Virus record (IMG/VR): IMGVR_UViG_3300015245_000070
Coordinates: 1 to 26,455 of that record
Strand: one strand, 5' to 3'
From: a virus
DNA length: 26,455 nt
Notes under the pieces: model-generated
Told to the model about the DNA's origin: nothing
The model's input: the letters and a program-made list of their open reading frames with translations, nothing else
Database searches by the model: none
Translations under genes and position numbers: made by a program
Part shown: one piece after another, positions 8,369 to 15,266 of the stretch
How positions within the stretch are numbered: the first letter of the stretch is position 1
Layout: each line of letters starts with the position of its first letter

Positions 8369-8691
8369 GCTTGGTGCTCACCGATCATTTCGTTGTACCG
8401 CTCCGGGCAAAGCTCATGTATCTCTGCTTCCAACCGCTGACCTATGTTCATCTCACCGCACCGAAATGCCACGTCGCCATCAGGCGAACCGAGCCGGTAC
8501 GGATTGCGGTGTAAGCCGGTCAAGCTCAACAACCGCCACATGAATCTTCGGCCCTGACGATGACCCATCAGCCACTTGAGATCGGTCACTTCCAACGCAC
8601 GCAGTTGGCGCTCTGCTGCTTCCGCTTCGGTTGCAGCCGCTTCCTCTGCGCGGGTGTCGTAAGGATCGCGCTCCCGCGTGGGCTTCGCCAT
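8341..8691 (-). CDS. Bbp19-like phage protein
   Basis: 116 residues. A charged helical N-terminus (residues 1-34) is followed by a conserved core: LKWLMGHRQGRRFMWRLLSL, GDVAFRCGEMNIGQRLEAEI and HELCPERYNEMIGEH. This matches the Bbp19-like family found between portal/staple and scaffold genes in BPP-1-like phages ('L....GRRF.W.LL...G........GRRN.G..L.....C...Y..M'). The biochemical role is unknown. Conserved synteny suggests head assembly. The 3' end overlaps the scaffold start by 28 bases. Confidence 0.82.
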   Translation of the reverse strand: MAKPTRERDPYDTRAEEAAATEAEAAERQLRALEVTDLKWLMGHRQGRRFMWRLLSLTGLHRNPYRLGSPDGDVAFRCGEMNIGQRLEAEIHELCPERYNEMIGEHQAWLKKAQQA

Positions 8692-8741
8692 CGATGCGGA
8701 TACTACGCGCGCTTCATCGAATCATGGGCACCGCGAGAAAG

Positions 8742-9110
8742 CTACGTCGCGTCCGGCCACAGCTTCGCCGCTTTGTCCGGCGAGTTGTTGCCGTCGATCA
8801 ATCTCATCGCGGTGATCTGCAACGATGCGCGCAAATCCGCTGTGCCATCCGCGTTCTTGGTGGCACTCGTGCGCGTCACTTCAACGCTCGCCACGAGCGT
8901 GAACGTGTTCGCTACATCCGGCAGCGGAATGCCAAGCTTCTTCAGAACTTCGTCATCGAGATCGAGACACAGCCCCCACGGATATGCAGGCGCGTCATCG
9001 ATGCTCGCCGGCATCGCGTACTCGTCCGGTTGCTTCGGATCGAGCTTCATCGAGATGAGCTTGGGTTTGACTCTGCCCATCGGTGCGTCGGTGGCAGCGG
9101 AATTGACCAT
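8742..9110 (-). CDS. Capsid staple-like protein
   Basis: 122 residues. The core KPKLISMKLDPKQPDEYAMP, then APAYPWGLCLDLDDEVLKKL, then a beta-rich FTLVASVEVTRTSATKN and a final LQITAMRL matches small phage capsid staple proteins: 'K..SM...P......YPYGL...LD.E.L.KLG......G......A.V..TS.........LQIT.M'. These proteins bind at capsomer interfaces and reinforce the shell. The leader GGAGAAACAC precedes the ATG at 9110. Assignment is by recalled family pattern and by its place in the head module. Confidence 0.75.
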   Translation of the reverse strand: MVNSAATDAPMGRVKPKLISMKLDPKQPDEYAMPASIDDAPAYPWGLCLDLDDEVLKKLGIPLPDVANTFTLVASVEVTRTSATKNADGTADLRASLQITAMRLIDGNNSPDKAAKLWPDAT

Positions 9111-9133
9111 GTGTTTCTCCAGTTCGTTGAAAG

Positions 9134-9502
9134 TTATTCTTCGGTACCGAACACCGTGCCGTCGAGCGTTTCGCCCGCGCCCGCACCGGTTGCCGTCAGC
9201 GGATTGTTCGCTGCCGCCGAGAGAATGCCGTTGCCGGGTAGCAGCAACAGCGTCGGTGTGTTCACAACGATTGCCGGCAGACGAAAGATGATCGTGCCCC
9301 CGGTGCCGTCCCGAATGGTGATCGCGCCGGTCAGAACGCCCTCGGCGAAATAGATGCCCATGAAGCGGAATTTCTTTCCCGCAGCCGGCGTCCAGATCGT
9401 CGCCTCGGGATTGATGACCGCAGCGGCAATGATCTTGAAGATGTTCGGTGTGCGCAACATCTCCGGGGGTGAGCCGGCTACTGCAAAATCGAGTGACGAC
9501 AT
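9134..9502 (-). CDS. Unknown beta-rich head-module protein
   Basis: 122 residues, poor in charge and rich in Gly, Thr, Ile and Val (for example KFRFMGIYFAEGVLTGAITI, then RDGTGGTIIFRLPAIVVNTP), suggesting a beta-sandwich or jelly-roll. It has no signal peptide and no Cys. A clear AGGAGCAGCGAAT leader supports the ATG at 9502. Its place between the portal and the staple gene suggests a virion component such as a second decoration protein, but I do not recognise the family. Confidence 0.7.
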   Translation of the reverse strand: MSSLDFAVAGSPPEMLRTPNIFKIIAAAVINPEATIWTPAAGKKFRFMGIYFAEGVLTGAITIRDGTGGTIIFRLPAIVVNTPTLLLLPGNGILSAAANNPLTATGAGAGETLDGTVFGTEE

Positions 9503-9521
9503 ATTCGCTGCTCCTGGTTGA

Positions 9522-11285
9522 CTACGCTGCTACCGCTTGCCCCGGTCCTGAGTACCCGCTGAACTGCGAGATCACATCGGTCAAAGCGTTCTGCTCCATC
9601 GGCCCGGTCTTGGCTTGCGAAAGCGTCTTGGCGGTGTCCGCAGCCGCAGCCATCTGCTGCGCCTTCGCCGCGGCGGCTTGCCGCTGCGCGCGGGTCTGCC
9701 GGATGAGCGCCACTTTGTCGTTCGCCACAACGTACTCGGGATCGACACCGAGCATGTCGGCGTAGCCATCGATGATGTCGTCGAAGTCGAGCTTGTCCAG
9801 GGCATCCGGTTGCTGACCGGACTTCTCCTGAAGCATGGCAATGTTGCCCACCGTCATCACGAGCCGGTCAACACCCTGCACACCGATGGCGCGTTGCGCC
9901 TGCGCGAGCATCGACACAAACTCCACATTCAGCTCTTGGCCCTGCATCTCCTGGGGCGGCGGCGGCACGATCCCGGTTTCGATCATGCGGTCGAACGTTA
10001 TGTCGATCTTCGGTTTCAACAGCTCGTTGTGCAGGCGTTCGAGCACCGGCCCGAGCATCAGCAATTTCTCCTCGTGGCGCTCGGCGACTTCGCGCGCCGA
10101 GATCGGCTGTACGCCGCTGCCGTCTTCGCCGGATTGCGCGAGCATGAGGAACAGATCGACGTAGAAGTTTTCCTTGATCCGCTGGCGGATGTCCCTGATG
10201 TCTTCGAGCTGATCGCGGATGTCCAACTCGACATCGAACATCGTGCGAATACCGCCGCCCGCGCTTGTCTGATCGACGAACGCCGAGCCCCCAGGCAACG
10301 TAGCGAGCGGCATGTTCTTCAGCGATGTGGGAATCTGAAGCGGCGGCTTCACCTTGTAGTCGATGGCCTGCCCCTTGCGGAGCTGACCGTGCTGGAGTTG
10401 CTTGATGTCGCCCAGGCTCTCCATGCCGGGGGAGTTGCCGTAGATGTCGCCGCCGGTCGCGTGCCAGCGCGCAGCGAGCGCGGGAAAGCGTTTGAAGCCC
10501 GATTCCTTCAAGAACTTCTCGCGTCCGCCGCTAATCATCTCCGCGGCGTTCGGTTCTAGATAGCATGATGTGTAGGGCAAATTGCGCCCGAAGGCTTGCC
10601 CCAGGCGGCTGGTGTCGCGCTCACGGTCAGCGCGCGGCTCGATCACGTGGAGCACCGTCACCCAGGCGTCGAGATTCTTCCCGGTGTCCCACATATTTTG
10701 AACCATGCCGCTGCAATTCTCGCGGCCGAACGCCTGCACCATCGCCGCCACGGTCATGTCGTACTCGCGGTACAGCGTGGAGATTTGGTTGCGCGCATCC
10801 ACCGACACCATGTACTCGCCGCACGTGCTTGGGTAGTGGCGCAGCACGTCTTGGAAATCAGGCATGATGATCGACACGCCTGTACCGTACAGACCCAACT
10901 CCTCATACAACGTGTGCAGCGAATTGTAGGTGTTCGAGCGCGAGAAGATCACACGCATGATCTCTGTCACGTTCGACAGCCACGCCTTCACCGGGCCATA
11001 CTTCATCAACGACACGTCGGTAGTCGATAGCCGGAACCATGGACGCGCGGGCGAAGTCATGCCGGCCATGAGCCCCGCGGCGAGCACGCGCAGCGCTCGC
11101 GTGCCGGTGGAGTCGATGATGGAGTTGTAGCGCTTGTCGCCCTTGTTGCGATCAGTCACCAAGAAGCGCCCGGTACGCGGCTGCACGTATTGGCTCAGCT
11201 CACGCCATTGGTTGATCCACGTCGCACGCTCGGTGTAGAGCGAGCCGCGCCGGATCATGTACTGCTCGCGCTTGGTAATCGCCAT
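9522..11285 (-). CDS. Portal (head-tail connecting) protein
   Basis: 587 residues (T7 gp8 is 536). The start (RGSLYTERATWINQWRELSQ, then YVQPRTGRF) and the conserved IIDSTGTRALRVLAAGLMAG, MTSPARPWFRL, ELGLYGTGVSII and GNSPGMESLGDIKQLQ segments identify the podovirus head-tail connector family. The C-terminus (about residues 520-587) is Ala/Gln-rich and probably flexible. It forms the dodecameric ring at the packaging vertex, bound by the terminase and then by the gatekeeper. The ATG overlaps the upstream gene's stop (ATGA at 11283-11287). Confidence 0.95.
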   Translation of the reverse strand: MAITKREQYMIRRGSLYTERATWINQWRELSQYVQPRTGRFLVTDRNKGDKRYNSIIDSTGTRALRVLAAGLMAGMTSPARPWFRLSTTDVSLMKYGPVKAWLSNVTEIMRVIFSRSNTYNSLHTLYEELGLYGTGVSIIMPDFQDVLRHYPSTCGEYMVSVDARNQISTLYREYDMTVAAMVQAFGRENCSGMVQNMWDTGKNLDAWVTVLHVIEPRADRERDTSRLGQAFGRNLPYTSCYLEPNAAEMISGGREKFLKESGFKRFPALAARWHATGGDIYGNSPGMESLGDIKQLQHGQLRKGQAIDYKVKPPLQIPTSLKNMPLATLPGGSAFVDQTSAGGGIRTMFDVELDIRDQLEDIRDIRQRIKENFYVDLFLMLAQSGEDGSGVQPISAREVAERHEEKLLMLGPVLERLHNELLKPKIDITFDRMIETGIVPPPPQEMQGQELNVEFVSMLAQAQRAIGVQGVDRLVMTVGNIAMLQEKSGQQPDALDKLDFDDIIDGYADMLGVDPEYVVANDKVALIRQTRAQRQAAAAKAQQMAAAADTAKTLSQAKTGPMEQNALTDVISQFSGYSGPGQAVAA

Positions 11286-11884
11286 CAGCTTCCCAGGAGA
11301 ATGTTCCGGCCGAGATTGGTGTTCCCCGCCGGCACGCCGCCCGCTCCGGTGAGGAACGTTGAGTCACGCGCGAACGGCCCGTCATCGCCGAATAAGTTCT
11401 TCTTGCGTATCGCCGTGAAGTCCGGTTGCACACCGGCTTGCGGCGGTGGCGGCGGTGCTTCCATCCCCGGCGGCTTCGGCGCGTGCGCGGCCGAGTAGAT
11501 GGAGAACGCCGCGGCGCTGGTGCCGGCGACCGCTGCCGCGAGCTGCACCGCGTCCTTCACGCTCAGCGTTCCGCTCGTAGCTCCGGTTGCCCCTGGCGCA
11601 GCACCGGCAGCAGTTTCACCGACCACGCCCTGCGGCGCAGCCGGTGTGACACCGGTTGCCGCGGTGCTGCCCGATGTCGCCGCTTCACCGGCTGCGGCAC
11701 CGGGCGCAGTGCCCGCAGCCGTCGCGCCGATGGCGTCGATGATGCCCGCCGTCTTGGCGTTCGTAGATAGCGGCTTCTTCTGTATTACGTTGTGAACAGC
11801 GTTGCCGCCTGAGATGCCACCGACCGCGACGCCGACCGGAGCGAGCGCAACGTCGGCGAGATCACGAAGCGCGTTGTGGCACAT
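11285..11884 (-). CDS. Unknown Ala/Gly-rich virion-module protein, MC...TFLTG type
   Basis: 199 residues. The N-terminus MCHNALRDLADVALAPVGVA is followed by a low-complexity Ala/Gly/Thr/Pro stretch (about residues 50-120), a PGMEAPPPPPQAG segment and a conserved-looking C-terminus (DSTFLTGAGGVPAGNTNLGR, then NILLGS). Proteins with this ending are common between terminase and portal genes in podoviruses. I know of no assigned role. Its start overlaps the previous stop (TGATG) and its stop overlaps the portal start, so it is co-translated with both. The ending resembles that of the 55-residue neighbour. Confidence 0.75.
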   Translation of the reverse strand: MCHNALRDLADVALAPVGVAVGGISGGNAVHNVIQKKPLSTNAKTAGIIDAIGATAAGTAPGAAAGEAATSGSTAATGVTPAAPQGVVGETAAGAAPGATGATSGTLSVKDAVQLAAAVAGTSAAAFSIYSAAHAPKPPGMEAPPPPPQAGVQPDFTAIRKKNLFGDDGPFARDSTFLTGAGGVPAGNTNLGRNILLGS

Positions 11885-12051
11885 CAGTGGGTCGTGGCCG
11901 AACCGGAATACCCGGTGAGAAGCGTGCCTTCGTCGGCGGGCGCTTCCTTCTCGTCACCTTCTTTTTTCTCCGTGAGCACGGAGCGCTTCGCAGGTTTCTT
12001 GCGTGATGCGCCAAGCGCCGCGGTGGCGTTCTTCGCTTCGTTTGCGCACAT
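11884..12051 (-). CDS. Small basic/acidic unknown protein, MC...TLLTG type
   Basis: 55 residues: MCANEAKNATAALGASRKKP, a basic Lys/Arg patch, an acidic Glu/Asp patch, then GTLLTGYSGSATTH. A longer frame opens 24 codons upstream but would overlap the terminase end. The ATG at 12051 has an AGGA leader 8 bases upstream and lies 10 bases past the terminase stop, so it is preferred. The C-terminal T-L-L-T-G recalls TFLTG in the next protein. It is probably disordered. The function is unknown. Confidence 0.72.
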   Translation of the reverse strand: MCANEAKNATAALGASRKKPAKRSVLTEKKEGDEKEAPADEGTLLTGYSGSATTH

Positions 12052-12061
12052 CGAGGGTTTC

Positions 12062-13606
12062 CTAACTCCGCATGGTTTCACTCGCGTAGGGATCATACTC
12101 GCGCGCTTTGGGATCATGGGCACCGGTCGCCGGGCCCACCATGTGCTGCAACGATCTGCTCACCACCGGGAACGCAAAGCTCAACGCGAGTGCGTCGGCG
12201 CGATTGGGCGAAGGCAGCTTTCTTTTCTTCATGTCCTTCTTGCCCTCGATCTGAATTTTCCCATCCAGCCGCGGCACAGTCTCGGGGCCAACCAAGTCCT
12301 TGTATAGTTTATAGTCGAGCGGAATCGACCCGCCCGCCTTCAGCCAATCGCGCATGTCCTTCCACATCTGCGCACGCTTGTTCAGACACCCAGGATCGGT
12401 CGAATCCCCCGCGAACCACACGATCTGCCACTCGCGTCCGAGCGTCTTCCCGGCTGACACGATGCCGGTGCCGTAGCCGCCATCGACGAACACCGCATCG
12501 ACCTTCAGCTCATCTTCCAATCTCATGAGCTTGTTCGCCACTACTATATCGTTGTCGTTCTTCGCCATCACGTGCAAAATTTTGTAGCTCAATCCTTGCC
12601 GTAAGCCGATCACCAAATCATCGTCGCCCTCCCACGCCGGGTCGCACGTGAGTATCTTCGGAGCCCAATCGTAGGCATCGATCTTCAGGTGCCGTCCGTA
12701 AGCCGCGTCCACATCCGCCGCGGAAATGTACTGCTTCATCGACATGCTCGGAGCCATGCCGCGCACGCGCACCTTCACGAAATCGCTGTCGATGCCGTAC
12801 TCGACGATCTGCTCGGCGATGTGCTCCTTGTTGGTGATCTGCACGTCGCGTGAGTCGATGTTGCGCGAGCGCCAGCGCTTGCCGCTGAACGTCCCGTTAA
12901 ACCACCCCACGTTCCGGGTGATGTTGCCGAAGGCGAACTTCATCGGCTCACCGTCCGTGAGTCCGCCCTCGCTCACTTCGTCGATGATGTCCGGTATGCC
13001 CCCGCTCTCGTCGAATAAGTAGAAGCTCGTGGCGGTCGGCGCGTGCTGCCCGGCGAAGGCTTCGCTGTTCTCCTCCCGACACGTCTGCGCGGTGCAGAAC
13101 CAATTCTCCGGGTGCGACTTGTGCGTCATGCGCATCGCACCCTTGCCGGTGGTCACTTCGAACCAATGCCCGGTGATGCTCCTCTTATTCCATTTCGCCA
13201 CTTCCGCCCAGGTCTTCGTGGAAAGCTGCTCGCTCGTATTCGCCGTGACCGTGCCATGCGAGAAGGGCCGGCTGCTCATGATGAACTGGACGACCCACGC
13301 GGCCAGCGCACTCTTTCCGATGCCGTGCCCGCTGCCCACCGCTTCGCGGATCGCCTTAACCGGCGTGCGGCCGTTGAACTTATTCGCCCGAATCTGCGCG
13401 CCGAGATCGTCGAGGAATTCGCACGCCCACTTGTCCGGCCCGTATTCACTGTCGTAGATCAACGACCAGGGCTCCAGCAACTTCACGACATGCAGCTCGG
13501 GATCGTTCTTCCAATCGAAGGCGAACATCACGAACCCGAGCGGGTCCGCGTAGAACAGCGCTACGGTGTCAGCGATTTGCTCATCGATGGTGCGCGTGTC
13601 AGCCAT
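12062..13606 (-). CDS. terL: Terminase large subunit
   Basis: 514 residues from the ATG at 13606. The ATPase domain has Walker A GSGHGIGKSA (residues 91-100) and Walker B SFYLFDE (194-200, DE at 199-200). The nuclease domain starts near 318 with LTCDPAWEGDDDLVIGL, followed by AVFVDGGYGTG and a late ADALALSF motif. It cuts concatemeric DNA and drives packaging through the portal. The ATG forms TGATG with the stop of the 59-residue gene before it, supporting a coupled start. An in-frame GTG at 13630 would add 8 residues but lacks a better leader. The small subunit gene lies three tiny genes upstream. Confidence 0.95.
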   Translation of the reverse strand: MADTRTIDEQIADTVALFYADPLGFVMFAFDWKNDPELHVVKLLEPWSLIYDSEYGPDKWACEFLDDLGAQIRANKFNGRTPVKAIREAVGSGHGIGKSALAAWVVQFIMSSRPFSHGTVTANTSEQLSTKTWAEVAKWNKRSITGHWFEVTTGKGAMRMTHKSHPENWFCTAQTCREENSEAFAGQHAPTATSFYLFDESGGIPDIIDEVSEGGLTDGEPMKFAFGNITRNVGWFNGTFSGKRWRSRNIDSRDVQITNKEHIAEQIVEYGIDSDFVKVRVRGMAPSMSMKQYISAADVDAAYGRHLKIDAYDWAPKILTCDPAWEGDDDLVIGLRQGLSYKILHVMAKNDNDIVVANKLMRLEDELKVDAVFVDGGYGTGIVSAGKTLGREWQIVWFAGDSTDPGCLNKRAQMWKDMRDWLKAGGSIPLDYKLYKDLVGPETVPRLDGKIQIEGKKDMKKRKLPSPNRADALALSFAFPVVSRSLQHMVGPATGAHDPKAREYDPYASETMRS

Positions 13607-13785
13607 CAGATTGTCGTGAGCTTTACGCACTTACCGCCGCGGTAGTTCGCATCTTGTGAATAGTTGTGGTGCATCTGGACGCACTCACCGTAGGTCAATG
13701 GGGAAATCGTAACCGGGTAGAGCGCACACGGCTTCGCAAATTTCGCAGGCTGGCACAGGAACACGATGAGCAGCCATGTGCTCAT
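13606..13785 (-). CDS. Small exported or membrane-anchored Cys-rich protein
   Basis: 59 residues, found by reading the minus strand between terminase genes. The N-terminus MSTWLLIVFLCQPAKFAKPC is a short hydrophobic stretch like a signal anchor, followed by a soluble tail with YGECVQMHHNYSQDANYRGG, then KCV. Four Cys (positions 11, 20, 35 and 52) could form disulfides outside the cytoplasm. It starts inside the previous stop (ATGA, 13782-13785) and ends in TGATG with the terminase start. There is no strong leader, so expression probably relies on coupling. The function is unknown. Confidence 0.7.
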   Translation of the reverse strand: MSTWLLIVFLCQPAKFAKPCALYPVTISPLTYGECVQMHHNYSQDANYRGGKCVKLTTI

Positions 13786-13961
13786 GTGTTGGGCATTTTG
13801 AAAATGCCGTATATCGTGACGTTGCTTTTGTCGTTCAATAGAAATTGCAAATTGCCGGGTGATACAGCTTTGAGTGCGCGCGAATCGATCACCGCAAATG
13901 CGCGACCAAAACTTATTTTTTGTGGAGTTGCCAATCTCGGATTTTTTTGCGCGGGGTTCAT
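13782..13961 (-). CDS. Small basic protein between terminase genes
   Basis: 59 residues: MNPAQKNPRLATPQKISFGR, then AFAVIDSRALKAVSPGNLQF, LLNDKSNVTIYGIFKMPNT. It has a basic N-terminus and a beta-like C-terminal half. The ATG at 13961 lies 3 bases after the previous TAA in an A-rich leader (AGAAAATAAAAA), and its stop overlaps the next ATG (ATGA). The DNA here is more AT-rich than its surroundings. The tight overlaps on both sides are the main evidence that it is a gene. The function is unknown. Confidence 0.62.
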   Translation of the reverse strand: MNPAQKNPRLATPQKISFGRAFAVIDSRALKAVSPGNLQFLLNDKSNVTIYGIFKMPNT

Positions 13962-13964
13962 TTT

Positions 13965-14072
13965 TTATTTTCTAAAACCGAATCGCTTTAATACCGTGCG
14001 CACCGCGTCGAGCAACTTGGAAACCCCAAAGTGGGTCTCGCGACCGCAAAGGGTGGTCACCCCCTCGCTCAT
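13965..14072 (-). CDS. 35-residue basic peptide coupled to terminase small subunit
   Basis: MSEGVTTLCGRETHFGVSKL followed by LDAVRTVLKRFGFRK: a short N-terminus and a predicted basic amphipathic helix. The ATG at 14072 overlaps the small terminase stop (ATGA, 14069-14072), and its TAA is 3 bases before the next ATG. It could be a real peptide, or a coupling frame that carries ribosomes to the next genes. Nothing more can be said about its function. Confidence 0.5.
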   Translation of the reverse strand: MSEGVTTLCGRETHFGVSKLLDAVRTVLKRFGFRK

Positions 14073-14671
14073 ACCAACTCGCTCCCGTCGTCCGCTACTC
14101 GCACTGCGCTGCCCTCGATCAGCAAGCCGCGCTCTGCGCTGCGGTCATCGAGCTGAGCAGGAACATCAGCGCCGACGCGTTGCCGGCCAGCGGTGAGCCG
14201 AGCGGTGATGTCCACGTTGCCTTTGTGCTCGATCTCCACACGATCACCGTAAATCTTCGGCACAATCTTCGACACGTACCACTTGCGCGTATCGACACGC
14301 AGCCGCGATCTGTTGATGTGCTCGTGATCGGTGATCTTGACCAGCTCGCCGGTCTTCTCGCTGATGATGTATTCGCTATCTGCGTGGCGGTCATCGCTGA
14401 TTAGAAAGTTCTCATCTACCATCGCTTCGGTGCCCGCCACGCGCGCCTTCATGTATAGCTCTGCGAACTGCGCATCGGTGCCCACCCAATCGAACACCGT
14501 TGCGCGCTGTGGGAATAGCGGATCGGGCTCGTCGCCGGTGTTGATGAGCCCCGCTTTGCCCATCGCGCATATCTTGGCGACGTGCCAACCCCGCCGAAGC
14601 CCTTGCAGGATCAGCGCGCTGTATTTAGCAGTGCGAACAGGGATCATCTGGACTTGAGTCGCGCGAACCAA
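14069..14671 (-). CDS. terS: Terminase small subunit (probable)
   Basis: 200 residues from a TTG at 14671, or 192 from the ATG at 14647 (MIPVRTAKYSALILQGLRRG). An N-terminal HTH-like helix pair (YSALILQGLRRGWHVAKICA) is followed by a helical region, then HINRSRLRVDTRKWYVSKIV and PKIYGDRVEIEHKGNVDITA. The 'R.R.DTRKW...K..PKIYGDR....G' block is typical of phage small terminase subunits. It recognises phage DNA for packaging. Neither start has a good leader, and the frame stays open upstream to about 14784 without ATG/GTG, encoding IRWCPRCKQQRVAFG, so the true N-terminus is uncertain. Bases 14672-14792 otherwise show no clear gene. Confidence 0.85.
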   Translation of the reverse strand: MVRATQVQMIPVRTAKYSALILQGLRRGWHVAKICAMGKAGLINTGDEPDPLFPQRATVFDWVGTDAQFAELYMKARVAGTEAMVDENFLISDDRHADSEYIISEKTGELVKITDHEHINRSRLRVDTRKWYVSKIVPKIYGDRVEIEHKGNVDITARLTAGRQRVGADVPAQLDDRSAERGLLIEGSAVRVADDGSELV

Positions 14672-14792
14672 TCCAAATGCTACGCGCTGCTGCTTGCACC
14701 TTGGGCACCACCGGATCGGTGATAGCGCAGTGGTGAACGCCCTTCGAGCTACGGTGAGCGCGAGAATGCTGCTCGCAATTTATTGCAAGCAA

Positions 14793-15023
14793 CTACTCCC
14801 GGCGCTCGTAGTTGCAGTAGTGCCTCACCGTGGTCTTGGCGATGCCGAACATCTTGGCGAGTCGCCTGTAGCCCAGGTGCTTAGGATGCCCCACCGGGTA
14901 CTCCTCATGGAGCTGGCGCATCAGCTCGATCTCATGATCCCCGAGCGTGGCCTTTGGGTGCGCTTCACCGTGTGTGTACTTCCCGGTGCGGTGAATCACA
15001 ACACGCATTTTCTTACGAGTCAC
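14793..15023 (-). CDS. Small helix-turn-helix DNA-binding protein
   Basis: 76 residues from a GTG at 15023 with GGGAG seven bases upstream. An alternative ATG lies at 15008. The N-terminus is basic (TRKKMRVVIHRTGKYTHGEA), then HPKATLGDHEIELMRQLHEE, and a C-terminal HTH: HLGYRRLAKMFGIAKTTVRH. The HTH resembles those of phage 'HPKA.L...V..IR.......GY..LA..FGIS...V..I' proteins. It sits directly downstream of the repeat array at 15052-15226, so it may bind those sites, and next to the small terminase gene, so a late-gene regulator role is also possible. Both ideas are inference. Confidence 0.75.
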   Translation of the reverse strand: MTRKKMRVVIHRTGKYTHGEAHPKATLGDHEIELMRQLHEEYPVGHPKHLGYRRLAKMFGIAKTTVRHYCNYERRE

Positions 15024-15051
15024 CGGAGGGCTCCCGATGAAGCTCCAGCCA

Positions 15052-15226
15052 AGTTGCAACTTGAGTTGCGAGTTGCACTGCTCCAAAAAATGAATGATTC
15101 ACGATTTGCAACTTGCAACTTGGCGGGGGGGATGTTAATACATCCCCACCCTTTTTCCAAGTTGCAGTTTGCAGATTTGCCCTGCAACTTCCCAACCCGA
15201 GTTGCACCCAAGTTGCACGAGTTGCA
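15052..15226. repeat. Iteron-like array of AGTTGCA/TGCAACT sites
   Basis: Nine exact AGTTGCA or TGCAACT heptamers lie in 175 bases: AGTTGCA at 15052, 15071, 15160, 15200, 15211 and 15220, and TGCAACT at 15107, 15114 and 15183, plus AGTTGCG at 15064. Several are extended to CAAGTTGCA or GAGTTGCAC. Three direct copies at 15200-15226 are spaced 11 and 9 bases apart, near one helical turn. The array fills the gap between the primase-helicase (stop 15267) and the HTH gene (start 15023). It could be a replication origin or a multi-site operator. No gene is credible in this gap. Confidence 0.75.
15128..15147. promoter_or_regulatory. Palindrome inside the repeat array
   Basis: A perfect 8-bp inverted repeat, GGGGATGT (15128-15135) / ACATCCCC (15140-15147), has an AT centre TAAT. 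It lies in the middle of the AGTTGCA array. On the minus strand TATTAA in its core, with TTGGAA 14 bases upstream, is a weak candidate promoter for the HTH and terminase genes. An operator or origin element is equally possible. It has no T tail leftward, so it is not a leftward terminator. Confidence 0.5.
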
Positions 15227-15266
15227 CAGGGCTACTCGCAATTTTCTACGAGTGATTTGAGCCCGT

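Noticed and set aside
9615-10559. Plus-strand 314-residue frame opposite the portal gene
   Set aside because: It is a shadow of the portal: no ribosome binding site and composition typical of antisense GC-rich frames.
13666-14196. Plus-strand 176-residue frame between terminase genes
   Set aside because: It is antisense to the coupled small genes, has no leader and mixes unrelated compositions. The minus-strand chain of overlaps is the better explanation.
15052-15226. CRISPR array
   Set aside because: Units are only about 7-10 bases, occur in both orientations and have uneven short spacing, unlike CRISPR repeats and spacers.
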